A stretch of 64,000 bases of DNA from Linnemannia elongata (taxonomy: Eukaryota > Mortierellomycota > Mortierellomycetes > Mortierellales > Mortierellaceae): NCBI GenBank assembly GCA_036320915.1, contig JAXBDG010000001.1, forward strand, positions 1 through 64,000, written 5' to 3'. Below are positions 21,601 through 32,496 of the stretch, one piece after another. The position numbers and the translations under genes are program-made. Within the stretch, counting starts at the first letter, position 1. Each line of letters starts with the position of its first letter. A model generated the notes under the pieces. That model had not been told where the DNA came from and did no database searches. It worked only from the letters and a program-made list of their open reading frames with translations.

Positions 21601-23400
21601 TTCCTGATCCACGCTTGCCATCGTTGGAGGGCTCGCGTGCCTCTCCTGCATAGTCCTTGGGGAGGTTGTAGAGCTCATAGGTACCTCCATCCACAGTCGA
21701 CGTGATCAACACGGCACGCTCGGCAGGGTTGTAGGAGAGAGCGCGGGGCTGAATGAACTGCGATCCAGTGCGGCGCACAGCAAGGACGGCAGTATCCTGC
21801 GAGTTGGCGTAGTCGTGAACACGCAAGTACTTGTCCTTGATATAGAACAGGTTGTTCTGATGAACCGAGTAAGCAGGTCTCTCACGCTCCAACTTGAACA
21901 CAATCAAACCGTTATCGTGACCTATGAAGCAATGGTGTATTTTCGAGACGTTAGTTGATCCGATTCGCTTTTCCAAGACCATCTGCTAACGACTTCTAAG
22001 ACAAAATTCCTTACCAGCAGCGAACAGGTTCAGCTCAGGATGGGCAGTCAAGGCCCAGAAACGATCATGCTCGCGACGGAAGGTCTGAACGGCAGTACGC
22101 TTAGACATATCCCAAACGCGAATGGTCTTATCCTCCCCCACTGACAAAATAAGTTCCTGACGGTGGTGAAAAATAGTGCAAGAGACGTTGTTGGTGTGCC
22201 CCCTGCATGAGTCCACTTCCCATGCTCGAGAATCTATTTGCACAAAGTTGCAGAACGTAGAGTGGAGTTAGAGTTCATGTTAGAAAGAACAGAGTGTTCA
22301 TAAGTTCTTTTCAATTACTCTGCTTATGAAGTTCTTAGTCGTACCGTTCATCCTCCAAAGCTTGACTTGACGATCGTCACCGGCAGAGACGATCAAGGGA
22401 AGAGTAGGATGAAAACTAGCCCAGTTGACACTTCGGTCGTGGCCCTCCAAAACGAATTTAACAATAGCATCAGTGCTTCCAAAGATGTCGGCCTGCTGCG
22501 AGGCACGATGGGCGCTCTCGTCGTACGCAACTGTTCCAGGAGCGGCATTCTTCTTTCGCAACCCTATATGTTTCCAGTCAATTAATCACACGTTCATTAC
22601 TCTGCATTATTGGCATTGATAACTCTTATCAAACCGAACTTGAGCAAATGAGCAACAAAGGCGCTTTTTTGCGTACCTGAAATGTCCCAGACACGAACAG
22701 TCTGGTCGAGAGAGGCAGAGACGACAAGATCTTCCTTGGGGTGGAACTGGGCACTGTAGACGTAATGGTTGTGTCCTGTCAAGATGGCGATACAACTCCG
22801 CGACTGCCAGTTCCAGATGCGAATAGTCTGGTCGTCGGAACAACTAATGATCCATGGGCATTCGTGGTGGAAGTAGACGGTACGAACGTAATCCAAGTGT
22901 CCTGTGAGTGTGAACTGGCAACGACGCGTCTTGTAGTTCCAGACCTTGATCTTGTAGTCATCTCCAGCAGACACGAACAAGGGCTGCGAAGGGTGGAAGG
23001 CAATGCCACGGACAGGGCCTACGAGAAAACGAGCGACCACAAGTCAGTTGCTAGGTGTCATTGGATAATACAACATACTGCGTCGCAGTCGTTGGAGCGA
23101 GTTGTAATCTTACCATCGTGTTCGTCAAAACGTTCAAGGAGAGTTCCCATTCTGTAGTCCCAGAGCTGAATGGAGCCATTATGAAGGGCAGCGAGGATCC
23201 AGGGGCGCTTTGGATGGAAAGCAATGCCCTTGACGCGATTGCTTTTGGACTCGAACTATTTGGAAGATGATGAGAACTAGTCAGAGGAGAGGGAGGATGG
23301 TAGGTCGGAGCTGCTGCTGTTGGCGATGGTCGGTTGGTCGAGTCTTTGTTCCTCACAACATAGAAAGGGAGGATCGGGCTACCTTTGTTAGCATCTGCAT
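18608..23400 (-). CDS. COPA: Coatomer subunit alpha, copy A
   Basis: Eleven exons: complement(18608..18784, 18897..19238, 19348..19674, 19812..20365, 20481..21076, 21174..21921, 22015..22233, 22345..22563, 22677..23018, 23114..23255, 23383..23400). They encode 1,227 residues, the usual alpha-COP length. The protein is the large scaffold of the COPI coat that returns cargo from Golgi to ER. N-terminal WD40 repeats (residues 1 to about 310) bind dilysine signals. An alpha-solenoid follows, and the C-terminal domain ends in a Cys-rich segment ([20 protein letters not shown]). Exon 1 is only 18 bases with two in-frame ATGs; the family usually starts at the second (MLTK). Residues about 295-1209 and the introns between match copy B without a difference seen. 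Confidence 0.96.
18665..22072. repeat. 3.4 kb identical tract shared with copy B (left copy)
   Basis: The 3,408 bp tract aligns to 46700-50107 at a constant offset of 28,035 with no gap or mismatch seen. It covers five full introns of the 3' part, including A-runs, plus exons. Differences appear at once outside both ends: 18664 C versus 46699 T, and 22073 G versus 50108 T. Both copies are on the same strand. Confidence 0.93.
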
Positions 23401-23534
23401 GATGTCGGGGCGTGTTGATGTGAAGTGTAAAAGGAGTGATGAGAGAGTGAGGATGGACCCGTTGTCAAGAGGATCAGTCGAAGGGGAGGGGGGTATCTGG
23501 GGGGGTGCTGACGAGAAGATGGATGAGAGGGACC

Positions 23535-23572
23535 TGAGGATGAGGATGAGGATGAGGATGAGGATGAGGATG
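23535..23572. repeat. GAGGAT hexanucleotide array
   Basis: About six tandem GAGGAT units lie upstream of alpha-COP copy A, probably in its leader or promoter. Copy B has no counterpart. Confidence 0.85.
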
Positions 23573-24218
23573 ATAAGAGCGAGAGGGGCGGCTATGAGGG
23601 AGATAGGGGAAATGAGAGAACGTGGCACTATGGCAGAAAAGGCCGTCCAATTTGGATGGCTGAAGGGAACACACTAGAGAGAAGTGATGATTGAGTATGG
23701 TAGGTTGCACAGTTCAGAATTGTTCTAATGCCTACCTTCAGAAAGAAACACCCATCAGATCGGATCAACAGAGAGAGAGAGAGACAGAGAAGGAGATGTT
23801 TGCCACCAAAATTTGGACCTCCTTGTCGGTCAGTTGATCTTCACCAGTGCATAGATAACATACGGTAACCAGGACTGGACGCGTCGTTCAAAAGCATAGT
23901 TGCGGTCAGCCCTCTGTCTCTCTCTCTTTCAGCTGTCTTGTCCATTTCCTCCAGAAGTAATACACGTCATATCCTCTTTTTCCTTGGCAACTCCTTATGA
24001 GGTCTTTTTTCATGCGGGTACTCACTCTCTAGAGCACATATATGATTAGGAGAGGTGTATGGTGCCTCCCCACAATGGATTCTCATGAACATAATCATTG
24101 TTTTCTTTTCATTATCGGGAATGACTGCAGAAGGGTCATCGTCATTGTCATTCTTGTGTTGTCAGTCCTGACAGATCCCCAGATGTCTCAGTCGGTTGCG
24201 ATCTGTTCCCAGAGACAA

Positions 24219-24222
<4 letters not shown>

Positions 24223-24255
<33 letters not shown>
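24223..24255. repeat. T33 homopolymer
   Basis: An uninterrupted run of 33 T lies in the intergenic region. Length is likely variable and prone to sequencing error. Confidence 0.9.
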
Positions 24256-24868
24256 CGCCTAGGCATGACCTTACTGGTGGGGTCTAGGAACCAGAGGCCA
24301 AAAGGTGACCGCGATATCCAAAGACGCGTTTCACTCAGCCCTCACTTCTTTTGCACGAAAGAAATAAAAAAAAAAAAGGTTGGCGGGAACCACACACGCA
24401 AGATAACGAGCACTGGGGTGCTCGCAAGGTTTATGGGGAAATGATTGGGTAATATGTCATGAATACACCTTCCTCACTGACAAAAGAAAGAAAAAGGCTT
24501 CTTCCTGAGAAGCCTTGAAACCTTGCGCGTGGCGAGAGTCAGGTTTCCTATTCTCGTCAGAGCGGGATGGTGGAAACGCACCATTGACGTTTGAGTCGCT
24601 TGGAGTCGAAAAGAAAAAAAATCGCGTCTCGGGCAATACATTCTCCAAGCCAAAAGGGAAAATCGATATCCTTCTCTTATAACCTTGGCTCTTTCACGAT
24701 CGCCGGTTTCTTTTCTTTCTCGTTTTCTTTTTTCGTTCTTTCTTTCGCCGTTTACTTCTTGTTCTTCATAAACCACTTTCACTATCTTTCCTACTATTCC
24801 TTACACAACTCTCTCACTTCTGAACGTCCCTCTTAACCCACGTTTTTCCCGTCATAGTCCTGTCAGCA

Positions 24869-26661
24869 ATGGCGACTTCCTTTCGCTCCCTTAGCATTTT
24901 CTTCTTGTTGCTAGTCATCCTCTCCACCTCGGTCCTTTCCTTTTCAACTGATAATGATTCATCCCGGACCCATAGATCTAACAAAGCAGATGCTTTGGCG
25001 CACAAAGCTCACATCTCTGCACACCCACCTGCTGCAGTGCCAATTGTTGTTATGAGCACAGATGACAAGGCTACCCTCGCCGTGGCCAGTACTCCACAGT
25101 TAGAGATCACCGTGCAGTCGAGCTTCACCGACTTTTTCTCATCCAACTACAACCGTATCCAGGTTCCCTTATCGTGGCAGCGTGTTGTCTCTGGAGGCGT
25201 GCTCTTGGGGGTTGGTATCCTCCTCTGCCTTTATGGTTTCCGCTACCTTCGTTTCTCTCTCTTACTGACTGGATTCATTGGAGGAGGTAAAAATTATAAT
25301 TTTGGTCTGATATGTCGATGTTATGCGCGTTTTGAAGGAAGTAAATGAATCTTTAACCATCTCTTCATTTACTTCTTTGATCTCAGCGATCGCTGCGTAC
25401 GCCATCTTGCTCAACACTGAGCCCGATGGTCTGTGGTCCAACCGCGTTTTGATCTATTGTGCTGTCTGCATTGCTGCTGGACTGTTGATTGGTGTTGTTA
25501 TGTTGGGCTTGAACAAGTACGCAACCTGGATCCTAGGTGGCGCAGGAGGTAAGCCCTCTTTCTTAAGGTTTGAATGGGTGAGCATGTGTCTATCCTCCAT
25601 TTACATGCAGCACTAATGGCGCATTTTTTTCATAGGTCTTGCTTTGGGTGTCTACATTCTCAGCTGGAGAGCTGGCGGATTGATCCACAACACTGTTGGA
25701 CGTATCGCTCTTATGGCTGGCGCTGCTGCCCTCGGCATGTTCTTGTCGACATTCCTTGGTAAACTGACCACCATCTTTGCCACCGTCCTTATTGGTAAGT
25801 TTCATCCATCTTCTCTTTATTATTGTGCAAATCCTATCTTCTTGCCTCCCTTTTGTTATCATTTGCGTTTCTGGCTGCACCTAACCACACTTTATTGCTC
25901 CTGTGTTATGTAATCTCGCACAAAAAAAAAAAAAAAAAATAGGTGGATACATGTTCACACTTGGTCTTGACATGTTCCTCCGCACGGGCTTCCTCGAGAA
26001 CTACAAGCACCTCTTCCGCACCGGCAATCAGGTCCCCTATCAGATGTACAGCGGTATCTATGGAATGCTTGGTGTTCTCTCGCTCACATTCTTGCTCGGC
26101 TATCTCTTCCAGATCCCACTCTACTTCCTCCACAAGCGCAGACAGAGGCACTATGCCGTCCCCGTTGTTAATGGCCCCTATGGCACCTCGAACCGCGACA
26201 GCCAATATGGAGGTCAGTACGGAGGAAGTCAGTGGGGGAGCCAGTACGGCAGCCGCGACCATCTGGGTGTCCCCCAAAACCAGGGTGCACCCGCCGAGTA
26301 CACCTGGTATGGAAAGCGCAAGAACCCACCAGTCCCAGCCAGTAACCCATATAACCACGGGTACAACGAGAAGGGCTACCAACCCGTCTACAGCCAGAAC
26401 AACCTCAACCAGCCCACTCACGGCGCTCCTCTCGCCGCACCCTCCTCTCAAGCTGCTCCAGCGGACGCATCCACCTCACAAAATCAAGCTGCTCATATTA
26501 GCGGTGTAGGCTCGACCACTACGGGAGACAAAGCTGTTATATTTGAGGAGAAGAAAGATTGGTTGGGACGTACCAAGGTCGTTCCCAAGTTTGCCGACAA
26601 TGCGACATCGTCCGCCGCTACCACAACCGCTGCAACCACGGCCACTCAGCCACCCCAGTAA
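24869..26661 (+). CDS. TMEM198-like (DUF4203) membrane protein
   Basis: Four exons, join(24869..25286, 25387..25548, 25636..25794, 25943..26661), give 485 residues. A signal peptide (SIFFLLLVILSTSVLSF) and a Ser/His-rich lumenal segment come first. Seven or so hydrophobic segments rich in Gly and Ala follow (GGVLLGVGILLCLYGFRYL, and the LAHGAGG-like region spread over exons 2-4), matching the DUF4203/TM7SF3/TMEM198 arrangement. The C-terminal 180 residues are a hydrophilic cytosolic tail rich in Gly, Tyr, Ser, Gln and Pro. Introns fall inside Gly codons at repeated GG positions. Molecular function in fungi is unknown; TMEM198 in animals is linked to Wnt signalling, which cannot be transferred here. 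Confidence 0.85.
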
Positions 26662-27377
26662 TGCGCTCAAGCATGTCATGCTTCTATTGTAGATATTCTT
26701 TAAACTAGTTCGCAACCATTAATACGCCATTTTGTTTTCCACCCCAGTGAATATCTATCCACTTGGTTTGATTAGTACACCGCTGGAAGGGAAGGGTGAA
26801 TGACAAATGAAAAGGTTGAAAAAGGGAGTGCTTTTTGGTTTGTCTTTTTCTTTACTAGGGACAAGATGGTGAATAGAGAAACGGATAACGAGAATAACGA
26901 GAATTAGAGCATCAGCAGTAATGAAGCTGTATGCAATTGCCGTAACATCTCTTTACTCCGAGTATACTACACTATCGATACCCTCTTGGGATCCCTTCTC
27001 TGTCAGTCAGGTCTGTCTCTCACTGTCTCTGTCTGTGTGTCGTATATATAGTCAATTCTCTGTCCCCGTCTAGCTCCCCCCTGGCTTGCTGCATGTTAAA
27101 ATGGAGAAAGAGAGGGAGACAATAGAGCCAGCCCATCCTTTTATCCATTTATCCATTCATCCGAACCCTCCCCCTTTATTTTTTTATTTTTCTTCACTCG
27201 ATAAACAAAAAAGGGCACCACATACACATAGATATATACACATGCAAACCTATGCACATCAACCATAACAACAGCTCGCCCTTGTCTGTTAATGCCCAGC
27301 CATTGAAGAGCGTGTTTAACTGTTTCCCAGTGGGGCCAGTCTGTTCAATAAGAACAATCCCAAGTGTGCCTTACTGG

Positions 27378-27448
<71 letters not shown>

Positions 27449-27623
27449 AACCCCCTTGCAAATCCACATCGCCCTTTCTTCGTTTTTCTTCTTTTGTCCT
27501 CACTTTACTTGTGTTCTTCTTTCTCTCTTTCCGTTCTCTCCATCCCCATCCCGCCGTTTCTCCCCTTCCTTCCTTCCCTTTCTTTTTTCCCTTTTTTGCT
27601 CTGCTTATCCTTCCGCCCTTTTC

Positions 27624-27663
<40 letters not shown>

Positions 27664-28167
27664 GTTTTTATTCAATTATCGTTCATATTACCGGCCTTCT
27701 AATCCAGGAATCCAGGCCATTTAGTCTACAGGAGGTATGCCTCTGCGCACTCCCTTATCCTTGACCCCTTCTCTCCTTCATTCCCCCCTTCCTGCCGTAC
27801 AATAAACAGAAACTAATCCATACAAAAAGACAGCAGGGCCCCACAACAACCACCGACGAAGACAGACAAAAAAAAAAAAAAAAAAAAAAAAAAAACTGAA
27901 AGAGGTCCATCTTTTTGTTATCGATGCACTCATTTTAGCCAGCTTCAGAACCAAGACGGGGGAACCGATCGTCTTTTATCGTCCGTTATCCTCGTTCTTG
28001 CGCCTGCTTTCATTGTACAGCCTTTTCTCTCTCTCTCTCTCTTTCTCTCACTCGCTCTCTCTCTCTCTCTCTCTCTTATGATTACTTTTTGCACTATCTA
28101 AACGTTTGCTGTTTTGTCTTTGACCACTCTTTCCCCTCCTTCCTTCCTTCCCTCCTTTCCAGCGGAC
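26662..28167. other. Intergenic region with CT microsatellites
   Basis: It includes (CT)34 at 27379-27446, a second CT run near 27626-27660, a third near 28027-28076, and A28 at 27868-27895. Pyrimidine-rich DNA before the next gene is typical of promoters in this window. No gene is supported. Confidence 0.6.
27379..27446. repeat. (CT)34 microsatellite
   Basis: A perfect dinucleotide run of 68 bases in an intergenic region. Confidence 0.95.
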
Positions 28168-29659
28168 ATGGACTCTGGGCCCATGGACCAGCCTAACGAC
28201 TTCGCTATCGGGTAACAAACCTTTTTTTTTTCTTTTTTTTTGTCCCTAACCATCACATCATGTCCACGTACCGTTTAACTCTTAACTGACCAAGCTTCTT
28301 TCTCAAAAATCACCCATTCAACGACGAACGACAAACTTTAATGTAAATAGGCGCACGTCCACGTCTACGTCAAGGGCATTGTTCATAGCTGAAATACTTG
28401 CTGGCTGTGCGGCTGCAGTACTAGTCATCGCTATCGTCTGTTGTTTCTGTTCGCGAGCAGCCCGACGCCGATTACAGCATAGTTCAATGGCAGGACAGGA
28501 CCCGTTTCCTCTCCCAAACAGCGGCGAGATGCGAGAGACTGGACGACAAACACCCGACGCTGCGCCTGCCTACTCGACCACTTCGCCACTTGGACCATTG
28601 AGCCCTGAAGTCGTCGACGCTATTAGTCGTGTCTCTGCCGACTGTAGGCATAGTCTGGTAGTCTCGATCCTATCGTCCGCACAATCCATTCACTCGCCTC
28701 AGATCCAAATTGGAAGCCGGCAACCCTCCAATATTTCTTCAATCGACATCGATTCCCCACGACTTCTCTTGGAATCTCCCTCAATTCGTTCAACAGCTAC
28801 CTCCATTCGATCGTTCATGACCAACGAACGGCCCTCCTGGGATGCAACACGGGAAACGAGCGAGAACGGCGATTTGTACGGAGTTCATACCAGTCCTTGG
28901 TTATCACACCATCGAACAGCCAGCAATCCACCCGCCAACCTAATAGAGCAGATACGACAGGCACCTCCGTCCTATGACCCTGCTTGGAGGGAATCTCTGC
29001 ATATCCCACCGCATCGTGGTCGACATCATCGATCTCTTCGCAGCACCCGCGACCGTTCTACACCCCTTATACAGCTCGATCAGGAGTACACTTATGGACC
29101 TGAAGCAACCCGAGAGGGATTGGCTGGGGCGGCCGTACAGCCATGGCCACACCGACGGACTGGATCGTTCAACACACCCTCTCACGGAATGCCCGCACAC
29201 ATGTTCGCCTCTTCTCACCAACGAGGATCACCTGGAGAACCACTACGTTCCAGTTCTCGACGGTCAATCTCATGGACAGGCGCGATCATCCGCCTCGGTT
29301 CTGCATACAATGGATCACAGAACCACCACCACCATACAAACCCACCGGCCAATCGGTCCCATCTCTCATCATCGTGGCTGCCCCAAGCTGCCGATACGTC
29401 TCCATCTTCATCGCGGAGGAACAGCGAGGACGTTACTACAGTCGACCTTCAGCAGTGGCAACAGGATCAAGAACAACATCAACTGTCTCTCAATAACGGC
29501 TCTTCTGACGACTTGTACCCACTTCCTCCTGAATACGTGCCACCTGCAGAGCAAAGACCCACCACCACTGGCACCACACAACCCTTGGACGACGTTTCCA
29601 TTCAGCCCATTACTATAGAATCACTTCAGAACGAACCCACTGACCCATTACACCAATAA
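28168..29659 (+). CDS. Single-pass membrane protein with long disordered tail
   Basis: Two exons, join(28168..28211, 28351..29659), encode 450 residues. The first exon gives only MDSGPMDQPNDFAI and two bases. After the join, GRTSTSTSRA leads into one transmembrane helix (LFIAEILAGCAAAVLVIAIVCCF), closed by the basic SRAARRR stop-transfer motif. This predicts a short outer N-terminus and a cytosolic tail of about 390 residues. The tail is rich in Ser, Pro, His and Arg with no recognised domain. The topology resembles small fungal membrane anchors or sensors, but I do not recognise a family. A CT-rich tract precedes the start, and an acceptor-like TTTCCAG just before the ATG may mark a 5' UTR intron. 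Confidence 0.72.
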
Positions 29660-29706
29660 TATTTTCCATATCCCTTTTTCTATCATAATGGGGAACTTGT
29701 AACGAG

Positions 29707-29734
29707 AAAAAAAAAAAAAAAAAAAAAAAAAAAA
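29707..29734. repeat. A28 homopolymer
   Basis: A run of 28 A lies between two convergent genes, 47 bases after the stop of the membrane-protein gene. Confidence 0.9.
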
Positions 29735-29808
29735 GATCATCCTTGTGACCGTTCTTCATTCTTTAAAAGGTCGTAGTAAGAGAGGGCTCAAAAGGTGGGT
29801 GGAGACTA

Positions 29809-31031
29809 TTAAATAAGGTGAATCTGTCGTCTGTGAAGTAACGTGCGCACGCTTCTATACTTGAAAATGTAGATCTGTCCTTTCTCTAATTCCACCGTTT
29901 CATCTCTATGTTCACAAAAGGAAACCACTGCGTGAGCAAAGTGAAAAAAAAAAGTGCGTAGCTTGCGTGAACCAACTTCATGATAACCAAGGTCAAAAAA
30001 AAGATAACTTACTCGTCTAGTTGATAGTCGCCAATGTCCTCAGCAATCCTACAAAACACTGCTTCATCCAAGCTAGGTTGTGAAACTAAAGATAATATGT
30101 CGTTGAAATATTGAAGATAGGAGAAGAGGTCAGCAATTATGCTGACAGAAAACATTAAAACACTTCTGTTGATGAGAACTCTACTTTCCCAGATGACGTA
30201 CCCATGCTCAGCTTCCTACTAAAGACCGCTTCATCCTGAGACTGGAGTGATTGTGGTAGGGAAGATAGAAAACTATTTTGATAGTGCTGTCGGGTCGCCT
30301 TTGAGTAACTGAGAGAAGGCGTAATCTGTTAGTCACCATTGAGATACCATACATTTCCTGGAAGTGACACAAGATACAAGTCGCTATAAGATGGAAGATC
30401 CATACTTTTCGGCATAGTGTAATTCGGCCCTTGACAGTCGCTTCCTTGTAGGTCCGTCACTAAGAACATATGCGCAAAACCGTTCGATCTATAAAGAAAA
30501 AAAGAAATCACAGGCAATGATTAGCCGCCAATAGAGTAAGATCTCAGTACTGAATCCGTTCGGTAAAAACAAGGCCAGAACAAGTACCTTGGATATCCTT
30601 GTTCGGAGATAGCTTCTGAGGACAAACTTGACACGTTCAAGCTCGGTCTGGTATAGGATGGAAAGAATTACCGATGTGTCGTTCCTAGGATCCAGTTCTT
30701 CAACGAGCAAGGTCTAAACAAAGGGGTACAGTCTGTAAGAGTGGTGTTGGTATAGCTTTCTTCGAACACATACCGCACTACAGAGATATACTTCTCAGTT
30801 GCAGCTTTGAAAAAAAGGAGTCTGACTGACCTGTTCTTCAATCCTAACAAGTAGCCTTTGAATACATTGTTCCTGATACTGGAGTAGTTCTGGTGCAGCT
30901 CTCTCGTCGACCCAGGCTTGTGTGAGGTGGGATACGTCTCCGGCTGGGTCTATCGCCTCGACGTCCGGCTCTCTTGATGCCGAGATCCTGTCGGTGTAGT
31001 CCGCAAATTTGAAGTCGTCGTCGTCTGACAT
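29809..31031 (-). CDS. SLD5: GINS complex subunit Sld5
   Basis: Six exons: complement(29809..29905, 30013..30085, 30202..30308, 30406..30488, 30588..30713, 30831..31031), giving 228 residues. Sld5 is a subunit of the GINS tetramer that activates the Mcm2-7 helicase in the CMG complex and links to Pol alpha and Pol epsilon. Diagnostic segments are LTQAWVDERAAPELLQYQ, ELERVKFVLRSYLRTRISKIE, SRAELHYAENYSKATRQHYQ and the C-terminal TVELEKGQIYIFKYRSVRTL. The last exon uses the acceptor after GTGAACATAG; an earlier AG would break the frame. The gene is head to head with DPB4, ATGs 296 bases apart. Confidence 0.95.
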
Positions 31032-31327
31032 TGTAGGTGTCTTGTGCTGTTGTTTAGTGGTGGTGGCGGCGAATGAGTGAGTGTTGGTTGAATTGTGAAT
31101 TGTAGAAGAGTACAGTGTGTGTATGTGTGTGTGTGGAATGTGGTAGGGTGACAAGGAGACAAACGAAAGAGGGACGCGTTGAAGAGAGAGTGGTGGCAAC
31201 TACCTCTGTGTGTTGACGAGTGGCTTAGTCGAATCTGTTAAGTCCAGGCGCGACAAACAGCTCCCTTTTGTTTCTCTCATAACTCACTCTCGCCTTTACC
31301 GCAAGGAAACAAATACAATCACACACA
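31032..31327. promoter_or_regulatory. Bidirectional promoter SLD5 / DPB4
   Basis: Only 296 bases separate the two divergent ATGs, so 5' UTRs and promoter elements of both replication genes must share this interval. No specific factor site is claimed. Confidence 0.7.
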
Positions 31328-32349
31328 ATGTCGACATCCATCGAGGACAACGAGCTGCCAAAGGCCATCCTGACGCGCATCATGAAGCAAGCGGTACTAG
31401 ATTTCATCCCATTATTCACTTGCATTTAATCAGGCAAGGAACACAAAAGTACAAAAGATCTGATGCTGTTGTTTCACTTATTTCCATATAGCTGCCAGAG
31501 AACACCAATATCCAGGCCAATGCCAAGCTGGCCATGACAAAGTCGACCACTCTCTTCATCAACTATCTGGCATCGGCGTACGTGTCATCTTTTTGCAGTT
31601 ATCGGACTGTTTACAACATGGATATGACGAAGTGCGGGAACACGTCAATACAGGGCGCCCTAACCAACATTGACATATATGGTCCTTTTACGTTTATCAT
31701 CGCCTTGAACAAAAAATAGAGCGAACGAAGTAGCAGCGAATGCAGGACACAAGATTATCAGCGGAGCCCATGTCCTCAAAGCACTGGAGACAGTAGACCT
31801 TGAAGAGATGCTGCCCAGACTCTCAGAGGAGCTTCAAGGTACATATTCGAAGACTTTTTCAGCACTGCTCCGGTGATTTGATGTTCTCTACGGGAGAAGT
31901 TATATATTGATACATATGATCTCTCAATGGCAACCATGTGCTTAGCATTCCAATCAATTCAACGAGCAAAGAGAGCAACTGCTGCACAGGCGTCCAAGGA
32001 CAAGGATAGCTCATCTTCAGCAGCAGGATCAAAGAAGAGAAAGCCAGCATCAGACGAATCGAGCGTAGCAGCAAAGTCCAGGAAATCATCCACATCAGCC
32101 AATCCCAGAGATGGACAAGACACCCCAAGCGACATGCTTACGGATGGCGAGGACAAGGAGGAGGATGACGAAGATGAGGACGAGGAGGGCGAGGATGAGG
32201 AGGAGGAGGAGGAGGAAGAAGAGGAAGAAGACGATACAAAGACTAGCACGCCAAGCAAAGAAAAATCTTTAAATATGAATGAACCGGAGCAGGAAGAGAA
32301 GCAGGATGATGCGGACGCGGACGAGGATGACGACTCCGACGGCTTTTGA
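31328..32349 (+). CDS. DPB4: DNA polymerase epsilon histone-fold subunit Dpb4/POLE3
   Basis: Four exons, join(31328..31393, 31492..31577, 31720..31838, 31946..32349), encode 224 residues. The N-terminal histone fold (residues about 8-90) contains ELPKAILTRIMKQALPENTN, NAKLAMTKSTTLFINYLAS and ISGAHVLKALETVDLEEML, matching Dpb4/POLE3. Dpb4 pairs with a Dpb3/POLE4-like partner in the Pol epsilon holoenzyme and with chromatin remodellers of the ISW2/CHRAC type. The C-terminal half is Lys/Ser-rich, then a long Asp/Glu run (about residues 160-185), common in this family. The head-to-head neighbour SLD5 belongs to GINS, which binds Pol epsilon. Confidence 0.93.
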
Positions 32350-32496
32350 ACAACTTAATAAACAAATGAATCGCACATTGGGATCGATATCACAGACGGG
32401 AGTCACATTGGGAACAAAGTAAGGGTGCGAATGTAGACTGACTAAAGTTTGTTAGCCGATACGTTTCTTGTATGGAAAACTTGAAACGCTATTATT

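Larger units (their letters stand above)
23401..24868. other. Divergent intergenic region with simple repeats
   Basis: This separates alpha-COP copy A (-) from the TMEM198-like gene (+). It holds a GAGGAT hexamer array (23535-23572) and a T33 run (24223-24255). Short frames lack domains. Promoters for both genes must lie here. Confidence 0.6.

Noticed and set aside
23353..23677. Small frames over the GAGGAT array
   Set aside because: They are simple-repeat translations overlapping exon 1 and the leader of alpha-COP copy A.
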